NCBI RefSeq assembly: GCF_024273235.1 | Contig: NZ_JANBVH010000025.1 | Span: 1-64,000, forward strand | Length of the DNA: 64,000 bases | DNA from: Sphingomonas faeni | GTDB lineage: Bacteria; Pseudomonadota; Alphaproteobacteria; Sphingomonadales; Sphingomonadaceae | Direction of reading: 5' to 3' | Shown: piece after piece, positions 25,951 through 35,465 of the stretch | Numbering within the stretch: the stretch's first letter is position 1 | How the letters are laid out: each line of letters begins with the position of its first letter | Made by a program: the position numbers and the translations under genes | The notes under the pieces: generated by a model | Database searches by the model: none | Seen by the model: only the letters and a program-made list of their open reading frames with translations | Told to the model about the DNA's origin: nothing

Positions 25951-26519
25951 GCCTCGCATTTCGCGACGTCGCGTGCGTGCGGGGCGGGCGGATGCTGTTC
26001 TCGGGCGTATCGTTCGATCTCGCACCCGGCGACGCGGCGACGGTCACCGGCCCCAACGGCATCGGCAAGTCGAGCCTGATCCGCATCGCCGCCGGCCTGC
26101 TTCCGCCGTTCGAAGGCGCCGTGAGCTGCGACGCGGACAAGGCGCTACTTACTGAAGCCAGCGCGCTCGACAGCGACCGCACGCTCGTCGCCGCACTCCG
26201 CTTCTGGGCCAGCCTCGACCGCGCGCCCAATCCGGACGCGCGCGTTGTCCAAGCGTTGCAGGCGCTCGATCTCGAAGCACTCGACGGCATACCCGTCCGC
26301 CTCCTTTCCACCGGCCAGCGCCGCCGCGCCGCGATCGCGCGCATTGCCGCCAGCGAAGCCCCGGTCTGGCTGCTCGACGAACCCGCCAACGGGCTCGACA
26401 CCCACTCGGTCGCGCGCCTGGAGGCGTTGATCGCCCGACATCGCGCCGGCGGCGGCATCGCGCTCGTCGCCACCCATCTCCCGCTGTCGATGCCGGGCGC
26501 GCAGGAGATCGGCCTGTGA
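25947..26519 (+). CDS. ccmA: Heme exporter ATP-binding protein CcmA
   Basis: A 190-residue compact ABC ATPase, typical CcmA length. Walker A GPNGIGKSSL, signature LSTGQRRRAAIAR, Walker B VWLLDEPANGLD. CcmA powers release of holo-CcmE from the CcmCD complex in system I cytochrome c maturation. The start is GTG, overlapping the metalloprotease-like stop; ccmB follows after 7 bases. The other ccm genes are not in the window. Confidence 0.93.
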   Translation: MSLAFRDVACVRGGRMLFSGVSFDLAPGDAATVTGPNGIGKSSLIRIAAGLLPPFEGAVSCDADKALLTEASALDSDRTLVAALRFWASLDRAPNPDARVVQALQALDLEALDGIPVRLLSTGQRRRAAIARIAASEAPVWLLDEPANGLDTHSVARLEALIARHRAGGGIALVATHLPLSMPGAQEIGL

Positions 26520-26526
26520 GCACGCC

Positions 26527-27168
26527 ATGATCGCCCTCGTCCGCCGCGATCTCCGCCACAGCCTGTCGAGCGGTGGTGCGACGCTGGTCGTCGGCTTCTT
26601 CCTGCTCGTCGCCACGCTGTTCCCGTTCGCGATCGGCCCCGACGCGGCGCTTCTCGCGAAGATCGGCGGCGGCGTGATCTGGACCGCGGCTTTGCTCGCG
26701 GCCCTGCTGCCGGTCGAGCGCCTGATCGGCCCCGATCTCGACGCGGGCGTCTTCGATCAGCTCGCGGTGCGCGGCCGATCGATGGCGCTCGTCGCCGCCG
26801 CCAAGATCGTCGCGCACTGGCTGAGCTTCGGTCCCCCGCTGATGCTTGCCGCGATCGTCGCCGCCGGGTTGCTCGGCCTGTCCGGCGACACGCTGCTCCG
26901 CGTCGAGATCGGCCTCGCGATCGGCACGCCCGGTCTCGCCGCGCTCGCCGTCGTCACCAGCGCGCTGGTCGCCGGCGTCCGCGGCGGCGGTGCGGTCAGC
27001 GGCCTCGTGATGCTCCCCCTCGCCGTCCCCCTGCTGATCTTCGGCGCCGGCTCGCTGGACCCGGCAGGCAGCGCAGGCGCGATCAAGCTCCTCGCCGCGG
27101 TCAGCCTGCTCCTGGTCGCCGGCGCCCCCTTCGTGGCCGCCGCCGCGATCCGCGCCGCCATGGACTGA
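26527..27168 (+). CDS. ccmB: Heme exporter membrane protein CcmB
   Basis: A 213-residue integral membrane protein with six hydrophobic segments. CcmB-like positions include LVRRDLRHSLSSGG at the start, the PFAIGPDAALLAKIGGGVIW segment and the LPVERLIGPDLDAGVFDQL loop. It is the permease partner of CcmA. A hairpin GGGACC / GGTCCC lies at 27176-27195 after it but has no T run. Confidence 0.93.
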   Translation: MIALVRRDLRHSLSSGGATLVVGFFLLVATLFPFAIGPDAALLAKIGGGVIWTAALLAALLPVERLIGPDLDAGVFDQLAVRGRSMALVAAAKIVAHWLSFGPPLMLAAIVAAGLLGLSGDTLLRVEIGLAIGTPGLAALAVVTSALVAGVRGGGAVSGLVMLPLAVPLLIFGAGSLDPAGSAGAIKLLAAVSLLLVAGAPFVAAAAIRAAMD

Positions 27169-27268
27169 GGCGCCCGGGACCTTGGTCGGGGTCCCAAGTC
27201 CGAGCAGTGCACAGACTTGCGCGCAGCGTCACCGCTGGCGACGCCCGCCATATTCGCTAAGGTACACC

Positions 27269-28189
27269 ATGTCTCTTGGCGTCTTCATCCTTCGACCGGG
27301 CTCGATCTACAAAGACATTCGCGCAGAGCAGTATCAGTTTCCAGCGCAGTATCTGAGCCGGGCACAGCCGTGCGTCGGCAGTTGGATACTCTATTACGAA
27401 CCCCGCAAGGTTGCGAACGCCCGCGGCTATTTCGCGGCTGCCAAGGTGGACCGGATCATTCCCGATCCATCGACGCAAGGCATGTACCTAGCAATGATCG
27501 AGCCCGGTTCCTGCATCGATTTTCCGCGGCCGGTGCCGTTCGCCGGCCCGGACGGCCCGATCGAACGCGGTGTCCTGAACGCGCAGGGGCGCATATCGGG
27601 GCGTGCGCAGTCGGCGGTGCGCCCGATCTCGGCATCGGATTTCAACCGGATCGTCGCGCTGGGGCTCGATGACGATACGCCGTTGCTGCCAAGGACCGGG
27701 GATCCCGAGCGTGGCGACCGGTTGCGCGAAGAAGCCCCGATCTTTCTCCACGAACAGGCGCCTTTCGCCTACGACCACGACCGCCCGCGCCTCGCCACGC
27801 TCGTATCCCGCCCGATCCGCGACCGCGTATTCCGCCGTGTCGTCCTGCGCGCCTACGACGAACGATGCGCCATCACCGGGCTTAAGCTGATCAACGGCGG
27901 CGGCCGCGCAGAAGTGGAGGCGGCACATATCCGCGCGGTCGAGGCGAACGGCCCCGACAGCGTCGGCAACGGCATCGCCCTGTCCGGAACCGCACACTGG
28001 ATGTTCGACCGCGGTCTGCTCAGCCTCGCGGACGACCACGCTATCCTGGTCTCGCGTCAGGCCAACGACCCCGACAGCATTCGCGGCATCATCAACAAGA
28101 GCGGCTACGCCCTGCCCCCCGCCCGGATGGCAGACCGCCCCCACCCCCATTTCCTCGCCTGGCACCGCGACCATTGCTTCAAGCAATAA
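27269..28189 (+). CDS. HNH endonuclease
   Basis: About 306 residues. The C-terminal third holds an HNH motif: YDERCAITG, then VEAAHIRAVEANGPDSVGN, then LSGTAHWMFDRGLLSLADD, like the HNH domains of putative restriction endonucleases. The N-terminal region (SLGVFILRPGSIYKDIRAEQ) is a conserved module of the same proteins. No methylase or other defence gene is adjacent, so it may be a solitary nuclease. ATG 27269 is preferred to the open frame up to 27182. Confidence 0.85.
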   Translation: MSLGVFILRPGSIYKDIRAEQYQFPAQYLSRAQPCVGSWILYYEPRKVANARGYFAAAKVDRIIPDPSTQGMYLAMIEPGSCIDFPRPVPFAGPDGPIERGVLNAQGRISGRAQSAVRPISASDFNRIVALGLDDDTPLLPRTGDPERGDRLREEAPIFLHEQAPFAYDHDRPRLATLVSRPIRDRVFRRVVLRAYDERCAITGLKLINGGGRAEVEAAHIRAVEANGPDSVGNGIALSGTAHWMFDRGLLSLADDHAILVSRQANDPDSIRGIINKSGYALPPARMADRPHPHFLAWHRDHCFKQ

Positions 28190-28230
28190 GCGCCGCGCGC
28201 ACTGTGCGGAAACACGCGGTCCCGAGAGCC

Positions 28231-28249
28231 GTGCAGGCAAAACCTGCAC
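28231..28249 (+). terminator. Short hairpin after the HNH gene
   Basis: A perfect 7-base stem GTGCAGG / CCTGCAC with loop CAAAA, about 40 bases after the HNH stop. No T run follows, so termination is possible but weak. It also lies downstream of the convergent tRNA gene. Confidence 0.35.
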
Positions 28250-28358
28250 CGAGAACGCGGCCCGGCTCTGGGGCGAACAACGATGTACGATGATCAGCGA
28301 ACCATAATTCGCACGCCAGCAACCACGATCCTATCAACCGGTGGATCGGCTATAAAAT

Positions 28359-28451
28359 TGGCGGAGACGGAGGGATTCGAACCCTCGGTACCAGTAAACC
28401 CGGTACGGCGGTTTAGCAAACCGCTGGTTTCAGCCACTCACCCACGTCTCC
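28359..28451 (-). tRNA. tRNA-Ser (anticodon GCU)
   Basis: The reverse strand folds into a class II tRNA. Acceptor GGAGACG pairs with CGTCTCC, followed by discriminator G and an encoded CCA. The D arm is near GAGTGGCTGAAACC, the anticodon stem-loop is GCGGTTTGCTAAACCGC with anticodon GCT, a long variable arm follows (CGTACCGGGTTTACTGGTACCG), and the T arm is GAGGGTTCGAATCCCTC. It reads AGC and AGU serine codons. Confidence 0.97.
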
Positions 28452-28777
28452 GGCTGCAGCAGATGCGGGGCTATAGCGAGGGTCGGTGCAGGGGGCAACG
28501 CCTGTAATGGGTCCGGTTCGCGAATTCCGATATTCCTCGGGTCGGCTTCGGTCCCGACCACATTTCCGCACCCGCGCCTGATAACCTCGATCCCGTCCGC
28601 CCGCCTCCCCAACTCCCGCATTCCCGCCATTCACCCCGTATTCGCCCAAATTCGACACGGGCGCCCGGTTCGTTCATTGCGCGGCAAGGCCAACGTTGGT
28701 TAATCTGGCTGGCGACCGGCGTCCCGGTGGTCAACCTGCCGTCACGGGACGCCTTGGTATTTTGGGGATCGATCGAC
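28452..28777. other. Intergenic region between tRNA-Ser and eipA
   Basis: 326 bases with no convincing gene on either strand. It must hold the promoter of the tRNA (leftward) and of eipA (rightward), but no clear -35/-10 pair was recognised. Confidence 0.6.
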
Positions 28778-29548
28778 ATGCGTAGCGTCTGGCTTGGCCT
28801 GGGTGCCCTAGCGGCAGCCGTTTGCGGGGGCACCGCGTCGGCGCAGGTCCGCACGATCGATCCCAACCAGGCGATCGACGGCGATCTGTCCGCCCAGGCC
28901 TATCAGGCGCCGTCGCGCCCGCAGGCGACTACGCAGCCGTCGCGCCCCGCGCCGGATCCGACCTATCCCGAGACGCCACCCCAGGACGTGCCGCCCCCGC
29001 CGCCCGCTCAGACGACCACCGCCCCGACCCCGGAAACGCGCGCCGAGGCCACCATGCAGGCCGCCGACACCTATCAGCGCGATGACCTGCTCGCGGCGGG
29101 CGAAGGCGTGTTCGGCAAGGGTGCCGCCGGCCTGGGCGGCATCCTCGAGAACATCCTTAAGGACCAGGGCCAGCCCAACGCGTACATCGCCGGGCGCGAG
29201 GCCTCGGGCGCGTTCATCCTCGGCGTGCGCTATGGCTCGGGGATCATGAGCCACAAGGTCGAGGGCCAGCAGCCGGTCTATTGGACCGGCCCGTCGGTCG
29301 GCTTCGACATCGGCGGCGACGCGAACAAGGTCTTCGTGCTGGTCTACAACCTCTACGACACCGAGGAACTCTACAAACGCTTCCCCGCCGTCGAAGGCCG
29401 CCTGTACCTGGTCGGCGGTTTCGCCGCGACGTATCTGCGCCGCGGCAACGTCGTCCTGATCCCGATCCGCCTCGGCGTCGGCTGGCGCGCGGGCGTCAAC
29501 GTCGGGTATATGAACATCACGCACAAGAGCCGGTGGCTGCCGTTTTAG
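28778..29548 (+). CDS. eipA: DUF1134 / EipA-family periplasmic protein
   Basis: A 256-residue protein. It has a signal peptide (about residues 1-22, ending GGTASAQ), a Pro/Gln/Thr-rich linker, then the conserved DUF1134 domain from about 100 on (AGREASGAFILGVRYGSG, GPSVGFDIGGDANKVFVLVYNL, and the VEGRLYLVGGFAATYLR end). In Brucella and Caulobacter EipA supports cell-envelope integrity. The Pro-rich linker is lineage-variable. ATG 28778 gives the complete signal peptide. Confidence 0.88.
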   Translation: MRSVWLGLGALAAAVCGGTASAQVRTIDPNQAIDGDLSAQAYQAPSRPQATTQPSRPAPDPTYPETPPQDVPPPPPAQTTTAPTPETRAEATMQAADTYQRDDLLAAGEGVFGKGAAGLGGILENILKDQGQPNAYIAGREASGAFILGVRYGSGIMSHKVEGQQPVYWTGPSVGFDIGGDANKVFVLVYNLYDTEELYKRFPAVEGRLYLVGGFAATYLRRGNVVLIPIRLGVGWRAGVNVGYMNITHKSRWLPF

Positions 29549-29564
29549 GCGCAGTCGGGCAGCC

Positions 29565-29650
29565 GGCCACGCCCGGCTGACTCCGGCAAGCCCGGCCGGC
29601 GGGGCAAGGCCCCGTCCGACGACGTGGGCTTCGCCCACGGCGCGCGCCCA
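29565..29650. repeat. Multi-hairpin repeat family H after eipA
   Basis: GC-rich region with several small hairpins, including GGGCTTCGCCC and GGGGCAAGGCCCC around a CCGGCCGGCGG core. The same core and order occur at 54947-55037 after nrdB. The position downstream of both genes suggests a transcript-end element. Confidence 0.6.
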
Positions 29651-29719
29651 AGCAGTGACGCTAGTGATTCCCACCGCCCCAAAAGTTGACGCCCCCACCA
29701 GGCACGCTACCCCCGGCAA

Positions 29720-30070
29720 ATGGCAAAACCCGACCGCCTCGCCCGTCTAGACGCCCAGCGCGAAGACCTCGAAACCGACTACCGCGAAGCGCTGATAGCG
29801 GCGCTGGAGAAGACCGCAGCCGGTTCGCTAGGCCTGTTCGACCGCACCCCGGACCGCCGCATCCGCGCCGCGATCGCCCCGACCATCGACGCGCTCACCG
29901 AAATGGGTACCGACATCGACGCAATGCGTGAGCGCCTGATGCTGGAGCCCTTTGCGCTCCACCGCGACTTCTTCGCCGCGCGAGGCCCGGTCAGCGCCAG
30001 CGCGGTCGGCGAGCAGAAGGAAGCGCGGCTGTGGCTGGATCGGCTGAAGGCGTCACCTTCTACGCTGTAG
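29720..30070 (+). CDS. Small helical protein of unknown function
   Basis: A 116-residue protein (start MAKPDRLARLDAQRED) predicted mostly alpha-helical and charged, with no membrane segment or signal peptide. I do not recognise a domain. Codon use looks coding (strong GC third position) and the ORF is clean. It stands alone between two repeats, downstream of eipA. Confidence 0.7.
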   Translation: MAKPDRLARLDAQREDLETDYREALIAALEKTAAGSLGLFDRTPDRRIRAAIAPTIDALTEMGTDIDAMRERLMLEPFALHRDFFAARGPVSASAVGEQKEARLWLDRLKASPSTL

Positions 30071-30100
30071 ATGACCATCGCTACCTAAACAGCGACAGGC

Positions 30101-30211
30101 TCCCCTCCCTTGGGAGGACGGGGCAGGGGGTGGGTCAGCTTCAGCTCGTCCGAACGCTCGCGACCAAAGCGGGCCAACCCACCCCCAGCCCCTCCCTTCC
30201 AGGGAGGGGAG
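30101..30211. repeat. Palindromic repeat family C between the unknown gene and pyrC
   Basis: Arms CTCCCCTCCCTTGGGAGGAC (diverged) and CCCCTCCCTTCCAGGGAGGG, with inner GGGGGTGGGT / ACCCACCCCC. It lies between convergent genes. Confidence 0.92.
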
Positions 30212-30284
30212 AACCGATAGCTGAGCACGCCGTTAAAGCTCTGGACGCACCTGCCCGCTCCGCTTCAAGTGCCTCTGAGCAGCC

Positions 30285-31334
30285 CTACCCCTCGAACCGC
30301 CACCCCGCATTGGTCCCGGCCAAAAACGGCACGACCGCCGTCTCCCCCGTACCGATCGACGCCGGCACCTCGGCATCGCCGCGCACCAGCGTCACCGTCC
30401 CCTCGTTCAGCGGCAACCCATAGAACCGCGCGCCATGCTCCGACGCGAACCCCTCGAACTTGTCGAGCGCGCCCTCCTCGTCGAACACCCGCGCGTACGC
30501 CTCCAGCGCGAACGGCGCGTTGAAGATCCCCGCGCACCCGCACCCGGATTCCTTCGCCCCGACGACATGCGGCGCGCTGTCCGTCCCCAGGAAGAACCGC
30601 GGCGACCCCGACACCGCCACCTGCCGCACCGCCACCCGGTGCGTCTCGCGCTTCAGCACCGGCAAGCAGTATGCGTGTGGCCGCAGCCCCCCGTCGAACA
30701 GCGCGTTGCGGTTGATCATCAGGTGCTGCGGCGTGATCGTCGCGGCGATCGGATGATCCGCCTCGGCCACGAACGCCGCCGCCTCCGCGGTCGTGATATG
30801 CTCCAGCACGATCTTGAGACCGGGATAATCGCGCACCAGCGGCGTCAGCACGCGCTCGACGAACACCGCCTCGCGGTCGAAGATGTCGATCGACTTGTCG
30901 GTCACCTCGCCGTGGATCAGCAGCGGCATGCCGATCCGCTGCAACGTCTCCAGCACAGCCGTCAGCGCGCGGATATCGGTGACGCCGTGCGCGGAATTGG
31001 TGGTCGCATGTGCGGGGTACAGCTTGCACGCGGTGAACACGCCCTCGGCATAACCGCGCTCGAGTTCGGCCGGATCGGTGCCGTCGGTGAGATAGCACGT
31101 CATCAGCGGGGTGAAGTTCGCGCCCCCTCCTTCACTGTCATCCAGCGCGGCCATGATCCGTCCGCGATACGCCTTTGCGGCGTCGATAGAGGTCACCGGC
31201 GGCGTCAGGTTCGGCATGATGATCGCGCGCGCGAACTGCCGCGCGGTATGCCCCGCGACCGCCTCCAGCATCGCGCCATCGCGCAAATGGACATGCCAGT
31301 CGTCGGGGCGGCGGATCGTGAGGCGCTCGGTCAT
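30285..31334 (-). CDS. pyrC: Dihydroorotase (homodimeric PyrC type)
   Basis: A 349-residue amidohydrolase of de novo pyrimidine synthesis. The metal-binding HxH is in DDWHVHLRDG near residue 15. Later ligands and motifs are in LLIHGEVTDKSIDIFDREAV and ILEHITTAEAAAF, and the C-terminal Asp lies in FLGTDSAPHV. All match the E. coli-type enzyme. It is divergent from ygfZ with about 80 bases between the starts. Confidence 0.96.
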   Translation of the reverse strand: MTERLTIRRPDDWHVHLRDGAMLEAVAGHTARQFARAIIMPNLTPPVTSIDAAKAYRGRIMAALDDSEGGGANFTPLMTCYLTDGTDPAELERGYAEGVFTACKLYPAHATTNSAHGVTDIRALTAVLETLQRIGMPLLIHGEVTDKSIDIFDREAVFVERVLTPLVRDYPGLKIVLEHITTAEAAAFVAEADHPIAATITPQHLMINRNALFDGGLRPHAYCLPVLKRETHRVAVRQVAVSGSPRFFLGTDSAPHVVGAKESGCGCAGIFNAPFALEAYARVFDEEGALDKFEGFASEHGARFYGLPLNEGTVTLVRGDAEVPASIGTGETAVVPFLAGTNAGWRFEG

Positions 31335-31415
31335 GCCGCCCTCCTATCGGCCCCAGCGATCGGATACCAGACGCACGCGGCTTGGAAATCGCCCCACGCG
31401 CACTAGGTGATAGTG

Positions 31416-32156
31416 ATGGACCAGCCGCCCCCCGCAACGCCCCCCACGATGCTGATCGACCGCAGCGTGATCCGCGTCTCGGGCGAGGACGTGCGCGGCT
31501 TCCTGCAAGGGCTGGTCACCGCCGACACCGCATTGCTCACCCCCGACACCCCTGCCTGGGCAGCGTTGCTGTCGCCGCAAGGCAAGGTGCTGTTCGACTT
31601 CATCCTCTGGGCGGATGGCGACGACGTGCTGATCGACGTCGAGGCCGCGCAGGCCGAAGCGCTGGTGAAGCGCCTGACGCTCTACCGCCTGCGCCGCGCG
31701 ATCACGCTCCGGCCCGACGCGGCCAAGGTCCACTGGTCCCCGACCGGCGACCGGGGCGTCCCCGATCCGCGCCTCGCGGACCTAGGCCATCGCTGGCTCG
31801 GCCCCGCCGGCGACCCCGCCACCGGCTGGGACGCGCATCGCCTGTCGCTCGGCGTCACCGAAGGCGTCGGCGAGCTCGGCAGCGGCGAGACGCTCTGGCT
31901 CGAATGCAACGCGCGCGAGCTGAACGGCGTCAGCTTCACCAAGGGGTGCTATGTCGGCCAGGAGAACACCGCCCGGATGCATCACCGCTCGAAGGTCAAC
32001 CGCCGCCTCGTCGTCGCCCCGTTCACCGAACCCAGCGCGCGAACCCGCGTCACCTATCCCGAACTCGACCTGATGGTCGAACACCGCCGCGTCGAAGCGC
32101 TCGGCGACGCGCTGACGCCCCCCTGGCTCGCCGCAGCACTAGAGGAAACGCCCTAG
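31416..32156 (+). CDS. ygfZ: YgfZ/CAF17-like folate-binding iron-sulfur repair protein
   Basis: A 246-residue GcvT-fold protein. The family signature KGCYVGQE with its conserved Cys is present (SFTKGCYVGQENTARM). YgfZ helps build or repair certain [4Fe-4S] enzymes using folate. ATG 31416 is chosen because AGGTGA lies 5 bases upstream; GTG 31407 is also in frame. A family D repeat follows the stop. Confidence 0.9.
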   Translation: MDQPPPATPPTMLIDRSVIRVSGEDVRGFLQGLVTADTALLTPDTPAWAALLSPQGKVLFDFILWADGDDVLIDVEAAQAEALVKRLTLYRLRRAITLRPDAAKVHWSPTGDRGVPDPRLADLGHRWLGPAGDPATGWDAHRLSLGVTEGVGELGSGETLWLECNARELNGVSFTKGCYVGQENTARMHHRSKVNRRLVVAPFTEPSARTRVTYPELDLMVEHRRVEALGDALTPPWLAAALEETP

Positions 32157-32169
32157 CGCCACCCTCACG

Positions 32170-32292
32170 ATCCTCCCCCGCCAGGGGGAGGTGGCACCGA
32201 AGGTGACGGAGGGGGAGGACACGAAACCAGCGTTATCGCGCCCTCCCCCTTCGTCTCGCTACGCGATCCACCTCCCCCTAGCGGGGGAGGAT
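32170..32292. repeat. Palindromic repeat family D between ygfZ and the aroE-like gene
   Basis: A full-length copy. Arms TCCTCCCCCGCCAGGGGGAG and CTCCCCCTAGCGGGGGAGGA enclose internal arms GACGGAGGGGGAGGAC and a diverged partner. It lies between convergent genes. Confidence 0.95.
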
Positions 32293-32303
32293 TTCACGAT
32301 GAC

Positions 32304-33116
32304 TCAGGAATTCGCGCGCGCCCAGGCCCCGGCATCCGCCACCTGTGCCGCATCCGGCGTCACCCCGGTATACAGCACGAACTGCTGCACCGCCTGCAAC
32401 GTCGCCACGTCCGCGCCGGTGATACACCGCTTCCCCGCCGCACCCGCCGCGCGCAGGAACGGCGTCTCGATCGGATATTGCACCACGTCGAACGCCACCG
32501 CGCAGCCGGCGATCATCGCCGCCGGAAATGCGAGCGCCTCGGCATCCGCCCCGGTCATCCCCAGCGGCGTGACATTCACGAGCAACGGCACCTCCCCCTC
32601 GGCCACCCCCGCCCAGCGATACCCATAGAGATCGGCCAGCGCCCGCCCCGCGCGTTCGTTCCGCGCGACGATCGTGCCGTCGCGAAACCCGCTGTCGCTC
32701 AGCGCCGCGGCGACCGCCTTCGCCATCCCGCCCGAGCCCTGCACGACGAACGGCATCGCCCGGTCGAGGTCCGCGACCAGATCGACCACCGCGCCATAAT
32801 CCGTGTTGTGCCCGGTCAGCACGCCCTCGTCGTTGACGATCGTGTTGACGCTGTCGATCGCGCTCGCGGTCTGCGCCAGCCCGTCGAGCAGCGGGATCAC
32901 CGCCTCCTTGAACGGCATCGAGATCGCACACCCGCGAATCCCCAGCGCCCGTATCCCGCCGATCGCCGCGTTCAGGTCGGTGGTCGAGAACGACTTGTAG
33001 ACGAAATCCAGCCCGGTCAGCTCGTACAGCCGGTTATGGAACCGCGTCCCGAAGTTCCCCGGCCGCGCCGACAGCGACATGCACAGCCGCGTATCCCGGC
33101 CAATCAGCGGTTTCAT
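32304..33116 (-). CDS. Shikimate dehydrogenase-like protein (SdhL / HI0607 type)
   Basis: A 270-residue protein. The start region LCMSLSARPGNFGTRFHN and the catalytic SMPFKEAVI (Lys) and GHNTDYGAV (Asn-Thr-Asp) match the HI0607-type AroE paralogue, which has weak shikimate activity. The NADP fold motif is VQGSGGMAKAV. It may act on a shikimate-like compound rather than serve as the biosynthetic AroE. ATG 33116 follows GAGGAG with 6-base spacing; ATG 33122 is too close to that site. Confidence 0.88.
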   Translation of the reverse strand: MKPLIGRDTRLCMSLSARPGNFGTRFHNRLYELTGLDFVYKSFSTTDLNAAIGGIRALGIRGCAISMPFKEAVIPLLDGLAQTASAIDSVNTIVNDEGVLTGHNTDYGAVVDLVADLDRAMPFVVQGSGGMAKAVAAALSDSGFRDGTIVARNERAGRALADLYGYRWAGVAEGEVPLLVNVTPLGMTGADAEALAFPAAMIAGCAVAFDVVQYPIETPFLRAAGAAGKRCITGADVATLQAVQQFVLYTGVTPDAAQVADAGAWARANS

Positions 33117-33178
33117 CTGCATCTCCTCGGTAGGCTGGCTCCAATACAGCCGCGAGCCGTCATGGTGAAGCGTCGATA

Positions 33179-33335
33179 GATGTGTCCACGCGAAGGCGCG
33201 AAGGCGCAAAAATGTCGTCCCCGGCCCCGCGCTCCGCCTCGCACTCGTGCGGCAGCACAAAATCCTGTGAGAAGGCGACCGACGCCGCCCCACGCAATTC
33301 CTCTTCGCGCCTTTGCGCCTTTGCGTGAACACATC
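33179..33335. repeat. Long inverted repeat (family I, copy 1)
   Basis: Arms 33179-33207 and 33307-33335 are imperfect reverse complements made of GCGAAGGCGC-type units. The right arm reads GCGCCTTTGCGCCTTTGCGTG. The spacer is about 100 bases and has no gene. Copy 2 follows within 40 bases. Confidence 0.88.
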
Positions 33336-33372
33336 GACGTTCCGCCAAACACCGCCGTCGCGAAAGGTCCAA

Positions 33373-33567
33373 GCGTCGATTTTGTTCGCGCGGAGACGCG
33401 GAGCCGCGGAGAGTAAGAAGAAGGTTTGGGCAGCGTTTCCCGTTATCGCCGCACCTTGGCGAAGCCGGTTATCGAAAGCCGCATTCGCGGACGACCTTAG
33501 CCCCGAACGAGCCATCTCCGCTCTTACTCTCCGCGGCTCCGCGTCTCCGCGTGAACAAAATCGACGC
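33373..33567. repeat. Long inverted repeat (family I, copy 2)
   Basis: Arms of about 45 bases (33373-33417 and 33523-33567) match except for one position; the right arm contains CTCTCCGCGGCTCCGCGTCT. The 105-base spacer holds no recognised gene. With copy 1 it fills the 582-base gap between the aroE-like gene and ompA. Confidence 0.93.
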
Positions 33568-33615
33568 CAGCCCAAGCCGCCGTCTCCGCGACCGGTCCAC
33601 GCCCAAAACGCAAAG

Positions 33616-33654
33616 CACAAAAGAAAAGGGAGGCCGGCTTGCGCCGACCTCCCC
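33616..33654 (-). terminator. Intrinsic terminator of ompA
   Basis: On the minus strand the hairpin GGGAGGTCGGC / GCCGGCCTCCC is followed by TTTTCTTTTG. It lies 45 bases after the ompA stop. Confidence 0.88.
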
Positions 33655-33698
33655 GATCTTCATTCCGTAACCGACCCGAGAGCCGGTTGGCGAAAGTC

Positions 33699-34820
<1,122 letters not shown>

Positions 34821-34939
34821 ACTAATCCCCTTTCATGAGTGTCACACGGACATCGCAAACTCCCTATCCTCGGGGTTGTTTCCACGCAAGTTCACAAATG
34901 TCGAAGGTGTTGCCGGAACGACACAGTTTTTGGGGTGTT

Positions 34940-35446
34940 TTAGCCTCCAATCAACCCGTGGCCGCGCAAACAGCCCAATATGGCGAAAATTGCCGCCCTC
35001 GCCTGCACGTCGATGACAGCGCCGCCGCTGGGGTCGGGAATCGCCGCCCGGCGCGGCCCAACCACGTCGACTCCGCCGATCGACACGCGCGATCCGGCCA
35101 GCACGCCGACCGTCCACGCCCCGCTGGCGAACCGCGCGACCTGCCCGTCGGCCACGCTCCATACCGCCATCCCGTCGCGCGGAGCCACGAACCGCCACCC
35201 GCCGCTCGTCCACCCCGCGATCGTCCGCGCCTGTCCGACCCAGCCGCCGGTCGGCGCGGTGCCGACGATCCACGCATTCCCCGCCACCGGGTTCGCCGGC
35301 GGCACATTGGTTCCCACCGCCAGCACGCTCGCCTGCACCGCTAGGTCGAGCAGCGCGAGCGCCTCGTTATGCGTCGTTTCCTTCTGCGCCTGTCCGGGCT
35401 GCAACAACGGCAATGCCAGTCGCGGTGTGGTGTCGTCGCTCATCAT
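34940..35446 (-). CDS. DUF2793 protein at the end of the GTA cluster
   Basis: A 168-residue protein starting MMSDDTTPRLALPLLQPGQAQ, the typical DUF2793 head (LPLLQPGQAQKE.THNEAL). It contains repeated GGW and W-rich short strands that fit a carbohydrate- or fibre-associated fold. DUF2793 genes close many alphaproteobacterial GTA and phage tail clusters, and a role in host-surface contact is inferred. It begins 19 bases after gp15. Confidence 0.85.
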   Translation of the reverse strand: MMSDDTTPRLALPLLQPGQAQKETTHNEALALLDLAVQASVLAVGTNVPPANPVAGNAWIVGTAPTGGWVGQARTIAGWTSGGWRFVAPRDGMAVWSVADGQVARFASGAWTVGVLAGSRVSIGGVDVVGPRRAAIPDPSGGAVIDVQARAAIFAILGCLRGHGLIGG

Positions 35447-35465
35447 TCGTTCCCCCGTTCGATTA

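Noticed and set aside
27176..27195. Hairpin after ccmB as a terminator
   Set aside because: Stem of 6 bases only and no T run.
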